64,000 nucleotides of DNA from Venturia oleaginea (lineage: Eukaryota; Ascomycota; Dothideomycetes; Venturiales; Venturiaceae), in assembly GCA_013176395.1 (NCBI GenBank), contig JABMLP010000026.1, positions 186,001-250,000 on the forward strand, written 5' to 3'. The translations under genes and the position numbers were made by a program. The notes beneath the pieces were generated by a model. That model saw nothing but the letters and a program-made list of their open reading frames with translations. It was not told where the DNA came from and made no database searches. Of this stretch, positions 57,263 through 64,000 are shown one piece after another; position 1 is the first letter of the stretch, and the number at the start of each line of letters is the position of its first letter.

Positions 57263-57621
57263 TTCCTTCTTGCTCCATCCAGCTTCGATTATCCTCTGTC
57301 CTCTGAGAAATCTCCGTTTTCTCTTAGACCTACCAGCTATGACTGAGATAGAGCTGTGGGCGAGCATGATCAAAAGAAAAAGTCAAGATATGATGAGGGA
57401 TGGATCAGAGAAAGGAAACGATACTTGAATTTCCTTGGACTGCTATCGTGGCGGGAGGAGAACTTAGTTTGTCCGAATTAGGGAGGAGTATGAGTCATTC
57501 CTTCCAGGTTATCCATATCTTTCCGTCTCCCTCCATGTCACACTCACCATCATCTTTCCAATATTGTCCTATCTTTTTCCAACCATACCCTCTGAAGTGC
57601 TTCCCAACCATGCCCACCATC
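57263..57621. other. Intergenic between tRNA-Asn and phospholipase B
   Basis: About 360 bp including short T and C runs downstream of the tRNA. No gene seen. Confidence 0.4.
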
Positions 57622-59329
57622 TTACTGCTTATAACAATACTTATCCAAACACTCCTTACAACCATCCGGCAACGCCCCACCCTTAACCTTCTTCTCCACA
57701 ATCCCGCACGCCAGACACTTGGGCCACTCCTTGTCTCCATTCTGCGTCGCAACCCTCCCCCCAGCCTCCAGCATATCCCCTATCTGCTGCGTCGAATACT
57801 CAAACTGACTACTCGGCACCCCTGTATTGAAGCTGGTATAATTGAAATTCGGCAAGAAGATAAGAGTCGCCTTACTCGCATCTCCGCAACCGAAAAATGT
57901 GGCGCGCTGATGGAGGCCCTTGGAGACGAACTCGGCAACAGGAGGTATGAAGGGCATTCTCGTAAGACCAGTGCGTTGGGCTTGGCGGTAAGTTTCTAAA
58001 AGTTCGGTGCCGTTGGGATAGTTGGCGTCTGTGTCTGCTGTGTTGTCGTTGACGAGCATGACGTCTATGCCTCGAGCTGGTTGAAGGAGGGGCCAGACGG
58101 GATTGTTTTGATCAGCCTGACCTCCATCGACAAGGTAAAGTTCTTCTTGGCCTTGGACTGTTGGTGATGCCGGGGATTTGAAGAAAGGATTCCTGAGGGG
58201 GGCGTAGTTTTCGCGTTTGGTGGATTCGTTTGCGTTGCGAGTTGCGATTACTGGAGGTTTGAGGGAACCGGCGATGAGGCTGATACTGGATTTGCCGCAT
58301 TCTTCTTGAAATTTGGAGGATGAGGTCCCAAGAATATATCCTAGGTTGTCGTATCCCTTGTAGCAAGATCCTGTGGCAGTGCCGTTCTCAACTTTGGATC
58401 CTAGGTAGTCCGTCCTTGTGAATGCTGCAACACCTTTGTCCTACCATCGGTTAGATTTCAGTCTAGAAGGGGGTCCGTACCGTGCTCACCCAACTACCAA
58501 ACTCGTATGGACTGAATTCGTACTGCAAAGTCTCGTGGGTAGGATCACATTGTGCTGTTGTAATATCGTTGACACTCGTGGCGGTCATAATCGGGAATGG
58601 ATTCTGATAGTGCTTCCAGCTAGGTGAGTTACTGATGGAAGAAAGAGTCTTAGCTACGCCTCCATCAGTGCCGGTGAGTAGTTGATAGGACAGAAACCTT
58701 CCCCAGACATCTGTAATGGTGGGAGCAAAACCAGCTGCGGCTTTCGCCTTGATGTCAGCCTTGATGGCTGGATACTCCGGGGCGGCATCGGTATTGAGTG
58801 GCCATAGACTATTCTTGGGTAAAAATTTATCCCAGAGTTCAGTCTTCAATTTGCTGACTGTCTCGTGACCATTTCCTTGGATCGAGGACACTAACCACCC
58901 TCCACCAGACAGGGCGGCATGATAAGAAAATGACTGATACAAGCCTTTCACCGAAGAGTTGCTCTCTCTAGCATCAAAAGACTGAACAACGCCACCACCA
59001 AGCAGCATTGCTCGATATCCTCCTCCACTCGACGCCAAAGCTACTGTTGGCATTTCGCCATCGGGGAATTTGCTATCGACGCTCTTCAGCCATTTAGCAA
59101 GTGCTTTTCCAGCCCTGAGCTTCCTTTGTTGAATGTAACTTTTTTCTTTCGGCGAGAGACCATCTGCTGGGCGAAGCATTTGACCTTTTGGACATCCATC
59201 TTGACGAGGTGCGTATTCCGAAACATTAGATTTGACAGCTTTAGGATGAGCGATTGTAAGGGAGGCAAAGAGCAGTAGTAGGCAGAATCGAAGACATGGC
59301 AGATCCGAAAAGAATGAGGAAGTCATCAT
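57622..59329 (-). CDS. Secreted lysophospholipase (phospholipase B)
   Basis: Two exons (59329-58490 and 58440-57622) give 552 residues. An N-terminal signal peptide (hydrophobic core about 14-26, ending near A-H-P) directs secretion. The catalytic features of the cPLA2/PLB family are present: S-G-G-G-Y-R-A-M-L near 99-107, the second nucleophile motif L-S-G-G-G-W-L near 139-145, and the Asp motif V-D-G-G-Q-A-D-Q-N-N-P-V-W-P-L-L in the second exon. It removes acyl chains from phospholipids and lysophospholipids outside the cell. Several N-x-S/T sites suit glycosylation. No clear GPI-anchor signal is visible at the end. Confidence 0.93.
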
Positions 59330-60006
59330 GTCGAGGCAGCGCTGTAGACTGGCGTGCAGAAGAGAAGGCTGAAGGAAAGCTTTTGAATGAACGAAGGAGG
59401 TGAAGGAGGGAGCAATATGGGGCCACTGTCTCCTTGGACGATAAAAGAAGTGGTGAGGTTACGGGGAGAAGGATTTGTGATTGCTCCCAGGGGCCATTGG
59501 GGTCGAGGATTCTCCGATTCTCTGTCACTCTCCCTTGCGTTCCCAGATTAATTGGCACCCTCCCAATCTAGCGCAGATGAAACAGGAAATTAGCATGAGC
59601 ACCCTAATATACCACATGTTGGCTTACCCTCGCCTGTTCACCCGATGATGAAGAAGTCTGGCTTCAAGTCGTGGAAGGCATTTCTTGTTCAAGCGCCAGC
59701 GGTGCCTTTGTTCTCGCCTTTCAAGGTGGCCAACGAGGCCGTGAACCCGCAGTGGCCAATAAGTCTTTACTACATCTTGGATTTACTGACGACATGAGGG
59801 ATATGAGCGACACTGGAGGCTGCACTTTGTTGGAAGTTTCATAATATCTTGAGAGATGATTGAATAAAATGCTCCATTTTCAGTGCATCACGTGACTGTG
59901 CTCGGATACGTAATCAATTAAGTACTCATTTCATGCATCCAAAGTATTCAGAGAGCCAAGCCTACGATAGATATGGAGGAATCTGACCTGAAGAGTCGGT
60001 ACTGTT
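59330..60006. other. Intergenic, promoter of the phospholipase gene
   Basis: 677 bp upstream of the phospholipase gene and downstream of the regulator pseudogene. No gene seen. Confidence 0.4.
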
Positions 60007-62180
60007 TCAAAACAGAGCATCCCAATCCATCGCGCCGAAGTCGAAGCTGCTTGTATCCATATCCATAGCCTGTCCAGGCAAGCCAAAGCACAAGTCCAGC
60101 CCGGTAGACCCTCCCCTGGCAGCATACATCCAATTATGATCCTCCATGATTGCTGGAATCTGTATTGGCATGTACAACTCCTCCATACTCATACCCATCA
60201 CCGTGCTCGGTTGCTTTGTACTACTATCCATAATTTCCGCAGTTCCTGCCAATTTGCGAGCGATGGCTGCCATAACTCTAGGCGGTATCGATGTATATCC
60301 CGCCTTCTTGAGAGCGAGCTCTCGAGCCTTCCAAGCGCGGGATATAATTTTGCTCAAAAGTAGAAAGAAGGAGTGATGTCCTTCCCAATCAGGGGTGAAG
60401 CGAGCTTCGTAATGATCGCTCATCACTTCCCAGGCGTTATCGGCCTCCTTCATTCGTGGGTATCTCATCAGAATCTGAGCAATGATGACATAAGCAAAGA
60501 ACGGGAAATGTTGGTTCGCCAACCAGCAGAAGCCCCTCGTCAGTGGCGAGGTCGCGATCATTGTATCGCACTTGAGCATATCAAGACTATATGAAAGACG
60601 GGTGAGACGTTGAGGGTCCGTTGCTCCAAATTGACCATTAGGATATCTGGACAGGTGATCCATGAGATGGTGCCTGGAAAGGAATGCTCGTTTCATCCAG
60701 ATCGCCATAAAATGGAGAGGGTTGTCTGGGTCGCAGGAGTTGAGATATTTTGCATCGATGTTCTCTTACAGCTTGGAGAGGCTTTCATGGGCGGCATCAT
60801 GCCGAGCATTCTGAGAAAGAGGTTTCAAGAACTGACTGGTGACTGTAAGATGGAATGCAGCGTGTCGAACAAAGTCTGCTATCTCACCACGCATCACAGC
60901 GAAAGTTGCCTCAGTAAACCTCATTTGAGCTTCCGGTGGCTCCTTAATCTCTGCATGAAGATCTGAATCGCCGACGTTCAAAGGCACCTTGCACGTCCAT
61001 TGGGAACCTAGAGTTGCAGTGCTGTACCCAGCCATTTCCCCGACACGAGTGTCGAAAATGACCAGAGCCCACCACATCCTTCGTCGCATTTCAGCCTCGA
61101 AGACAGAATGTTTGGAAAGAGTGGATTCGTTGTGAATCCCCATTCGCTGAGCAGTACGGATCGCGATTCCAAGCATTGAGGATAGCGATTGAGGTACGGT
61201 GCTGGGCATGACCGACATCTTGACTGGTCAGCAGTCTGTCATTTCGTTCGTGTGAGATACGTACCAGATATAGATATAATGCGGTCAGGCTATCGCGGTC
61301 ATTACGCCTCAAGAATCCACAATTCAACAGCGCTTGTTGACATCCATTCTGATATCTTGGCAAAAGATGTTGCCTCGATGACCCAAAAATGGCCATGCAC
61401 TCATCCTCAGGAAGACTCCGAATCGCCATACAATAGATACTGAACATAAGCGTCTCCAAAGCGGGATCGATATCCATAAAATTACCCGCAGCCTCAATGA
61501 TTCGAGGTTGAAGAGTCGGCGTATGCGTGACCTTCAAGAGCGGATTGACGTTCTCAAGGTAAATCTGCCATAGTTTGAGGATATGAACAGGCATCGGATG
61601 AACATTAGACAAATCAATCGCTGCTCCAGAAGTGCCGAATAAGAGGTTGTCGTTCGCTCTAAAGGGATCCCACGCTGAATTGATCTCGGTCTGGCGAACG
61701 ACCTGAGCGACATCGTCACCTTCATGGATGGTATGCCAGACATTTCTACGTAGAATTAGAGATGCAAGGACTTGACTGATAACATATCGACGCATACCTG
61801 ACTTCATGAGGTTTGTTAGGACTTTCAACACCAGGTGAAGGCTCACCGTCCTCGCCATCAGCTCCATCAGCGTTGGTCGACTTCCCTTCACCAGCAGGAA
61901 GTCTGTCTAACGCTTGAAATGGGATGTTGTTCTGGCGCAGCAAATCCTCGTATTTGCGGAGCCGATCAAGCAACTCTTTTTCAGAAAATCTGCGCTTTCG
62001 TCGACGCACAGCTAATGTTGATGGAACACACTCGGCGCGTGATTTTATGCAATGATTGCATGGAATTTGTCTGTTACATTTCACTTTGCGCTGTTGGCAG
62101 AGCACACAGGCCAAGGCTCTCTGCCGTTTTGATGCTGCCGGCTTGGAGGGGACATCTGGAGTATCGGACTTCGAGGACAT
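60007..62180 (-). pseudogene. Zn(II)2Cys6 transcription factor with an in-frame stop
   Basis: Three exons (62180-61798, 61745-61265, 61218-60007) join cleanly. The zinc cluster has cysteines at 25, 28, 35, 41, 44 and 51, followed by a basic region and a coiled coil. A fungal-specific transcription factor domain spans about residues 150-560 (M-G-I-H, then R-R-R-M-W-W-A-L). In exon 3 a TAA at 60768-60766 (codon 439 of about 691) interrupts sequence that continues in the same frame with conserved features (K-Y-L-N-S-C-D-P-D-N-P-L-H-F-M). The only GT-AG pair over it, 44 nt long, would shift the frame and remove conserved residues. It is either a truncated protein keeping the DNA-binding part, a null allele, or an assembly error. 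Confidence 0.85.
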
Positions 62181-62516
62181 CGAGAGTAGCGAAAGAATGC
62201 CAAAAGTCTTGCGTTTCTGTACATGCCTGAATGGCTGGGCTTACGCATCTTATCTTTATGTCTTGCTGTTGATGTTCATCCGAAGTCTCGCGTCAGGATC
62301 AACGACGAAAAGCTGACTCGCGCGCTCGGTTTTATTCAAAACCCGAGCAAGCATATGGGCATGAGGCTCCAACTCAGCCTTGAGGTAGGCAAGTCATACG
62401 TGTTGACTAGACATACCAATCACACGATTTAAGAGTTTGAGCATAGAATATCAGAGTGCTGGATGTATTCCCGCGAAAACAAAGTAGAGAACGATTTTGA
62501 ATTATCCAGCACACGA
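62181..62516. other. Intergenic, promoter of the regulator pseudogene
   Basis: 336 bp between the 3' end of SURF6 and the regulator's ATG, on the same strand. Nothing distinctive. Confidence 0.4.
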
Positions 62517-64000
62517 TCATTTCGCCCGACCGCTAAAACTACCCTCGAAACCAGGTCTCTTCTTCTTCTTCGACGGCGCGGATTTCTTTCCGCCCTTGCT
62601 ACCTTTGCCCTTCGTCTTCTTACCATCCTTTCGTGCTTGCAGGTTGGTCTCTCGCTTCTTTTGCTTCATTTCTTGGCTCTTCGAAATACCTTCTTTTCTC
62701 TCGTTCCATTCCTTCGCACTCTTAGCCTTTTCTTGTTCCTTCCTCTTCAACGTCTTCTTCAACAGACTCGTGTCGTCCCGAACCTTTTCTCCGTGCACCT
62801 TCTTCTTTGCATTGAGCCACAAATCTTTCTGCTCAATGTCGGCACGCTTGTTCTCGTCGAAAGAGTTGAGTCGGGCTTGCTTCTTTTCCGCTGCCTGGAG
62901 AGCAGCTTTGGGATCTGAATTGGCCTTCTTCTTGCCATTGACGAGCAGTTTTGAGAGGTCAGAGCTGGCAGTGTCGCCATCAGTGAAAGCGACACGGCCA
63001 AATGAGAAGGTGTTTTGGGGAGGCGACATGGAGCCTGCTCGGGATCCAAACATGTCAGAGCCAATTGATGGCGAGCCACGTAATTCCGCTAGATGTGCTT
63101 CCATTTCAGCCTTTTTGGATTGCTCCCTTTCAGCCTGTCGAAGTTCTTTCTTCGTTGCCTTCCTCTTCTCTGCCTTTAACCGCCTTGCTTCGATGAGTTC
63201 ATGACGATTCTTTGCCGGCTGTCCGTTGAGACCATCTGCATTCCGCGCCTTCCTGTGAGCTTCGAGTTTGGCTTGGAGGCGTGCCATGAGAGCTGCCTTT
63301 TCGGCTGCAGAAGGTTTACCGGGTTTGGGGGATGATGTTGATAAATCTGCTGCGTTTTTTGAGAGAGTCCCATTAATGTCGGGCTTGCTGGTTCCATTTT
63401 TAGTCGGTAATACTATCGAAGAATTCGAGGAAGGGATCTTGTTGGAGGTTTGAGAGAATGTGGAATCAGCAGCGGACGAGTCACTTGCTGTAGCGGCCTC
63501 CTCATTTGGTACCAGGCCAGCGACGTCCACAGCGTCCATGTCGTTGTCCATATTCAGAGCATCTTCCTCTTCCTCCGGGTCTTCGGTGGTAGTGAGAACA
63601 TGGGTCGACTTGGTTTCCGTTTTCGATTCTGCTGAATTCGAATGCGCGATTTTTCGAGCTTGCTTTGCCTTCTCCTTCTCCTCCTTCTTTGCGCGTTTCT
63701 GTTTTCGTTTCTGGTCTTTCTCCCTCCTTTTTTCGTCTGCGGACTTCTTTGGGGTTTGATTCTGGGTGTTCGAATCTTCTTCCTTATCATCATCTTCTTC
63801 GTCCTTCGAATGTACGTCGTCCTCCGCCTTCGTCTTCTGTACCTTGGCCTTGGGCTGCTTTTGCTTCAGACCTTCCAAGGGCTTCTCCTTACCAGGCGCA
63901 TCCAAGTCAGAGCCCTCCTCGTCCTCGACATCTTCTCCTTCCTCGCGTCTGCGCTTTCGTTCGTTTTCGTCCATGACATCTTTGGCGGTTCGGTGGTTCG
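62517..64000 (-). CDS. RRP14: Ribosome biogenesis protein SURF6/RRP14, N-terminus outside window
   Basis: An open frame from the right edge to a stop at 62517. The first internal Met gives 485 residues, but the frame is open upstream with family-like sequence (A-K-D-V-M-D-E), so the start lies beyond the window. The sequence is very Lys/Glu-rich. The C-terminal SURF6 core includes F-S-F-G-R-V-A-F, K-A-A-L-Q-A-A-E-K-K, D-L-W-L-N-A-K-K-K-V-H-G and L-L-K-K-T-L-K-R-K-E-Q-E-K. It ends with a basic tail that includes R-P-G-F-E-G-S-F. RRP14/SURF6 is a nucleolar factor in early 60S (and 40S) subunit assembly. Confidence 0.92.
   Translation of the reverse strand, partial: NHRTAKDVMDENERKRRREEGEDVEDEEGSDLDAPGKEKPLEGLKQKQPKAKVQKTKAEDDVHSKDEEDDDKEEDSNTQNQTPKKSADEKRREKDQKRKQKRAKKEEKEKAKQARKIAHSNSAESKTETKSTHVLTTTEDPEEEEDALNMDNDMDAVDVAGLVPNEEAATASDSSAADSTFSQTSNKIPSSNSSIVLPTKNGTSKPDINGTLSKNAADLSTSSPKPGKPSAAEKAALMARLQAKLEAHRKARNADGLNGQPAKNRHELIEARRLKAEKRKATKKELRQAEREQSKKAEMEAHLAELRGSPSIGSDMFGSRAGSMSPPQNTFSFGRVAFTDGDTASSDLSKLLVNGKKKANSDPKAALQAAEKKQARLNSFDENKRADIEQKDLWLNAKKKVHGEKVRDDTSLLKKTLKRKEQEKAKSAKEWNERKEGISKSQEMKQKKRETNLQARKDGKKTKGKGSKGGKKSAPSKKKKRPGFEGSFSGRAK

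Noticed and set aside
60725..60768. 44-nt GT-AG intron that would remove the stop in the regulator
   Set aside because: Its length is not a multiple of three and it would delete a conserved segment, so it does not rescue the gene.

Overview
This is nuclear DNA from a filamentous ascomycete (Pezizomycotina). The evidence is the many short GT-AG introns (about 45-80 bp), two Zn(II)2Cys6 regulators, a fungal Ras2-type GTPase, patatin and phospholipase B genes, an NRPS-like enzyme, a pogo/Fot1-type transposon and an intron-bearing tRNA-Asn. The class cannot be fixed from the sequence alone.

Layout. 1-9.8 kb: a beta-lactamase-family hydrolase cut by the left edge, a patatin gene split by a small pogo/Fot1-type element, a small two-exon hypothetical gene, a Zn2Cys6 regulator and a four-exon CinA/PncC-like gene. 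11-26 kb: a secreted cysteine-rich three-repeat protein, the mitochondrial tricarboxylate carrier, ribosomal proteins uL16 (L10) and eL30 (with a 10-nt micro-exon), a GT8 glycosyltransferase, a small membrane protein, and a 1235-residue BUB1/MAD3 checkpoint kinase. 27-37 kb: a small basic protein, a zinc alcohol dehydrogenase, a 495-bp MITE, an NRPS-like adenylation-carrier-condensation gene broken by a one-base frameshift, and the CHL1 helicase. 37-46.6 kb: two long gene-poor stretches either side of a Ras2-type GTPase. 46.6-64 kb: a PCI-domain protein divergent from a flavin monooxygenase, decayed SGNH-hydrolase and J-domain genes, VMA12, tRNA-Asn(GTT), phospholipase B, a Zn2Cys6 regulator with an in-frame stop, and SURF6/RRP14 running off the right edge.

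Housekeeping genes (ribosomal proteins, carrier, BUB1, CHL1, RAS2, VMA12, SURF6) are intact. Five accessory genes are disabled, each in a different way: transposon insertion, one-base frameshift, several lesions, dinucleotide-repeat frameshift, and nonsense codon. The alcohol dehydrogenase and the NRPS-like gene are co-oriented and separated only by the MITE, so they could be the core of a small metabolite locus, now apparently silent.

I found no CRISPR array, rRNA gene or viral sequence. The observations most worth following are the regularly spaced array of Cdc20-binding-like (ABBA-type) motifs in BUB1, the transposon insertion that would leave the patatin frame open if the element and one TA were removed, the internally deleted transposase that keeps its two ends but not its catalytic core, and the eL30 micro-exon.
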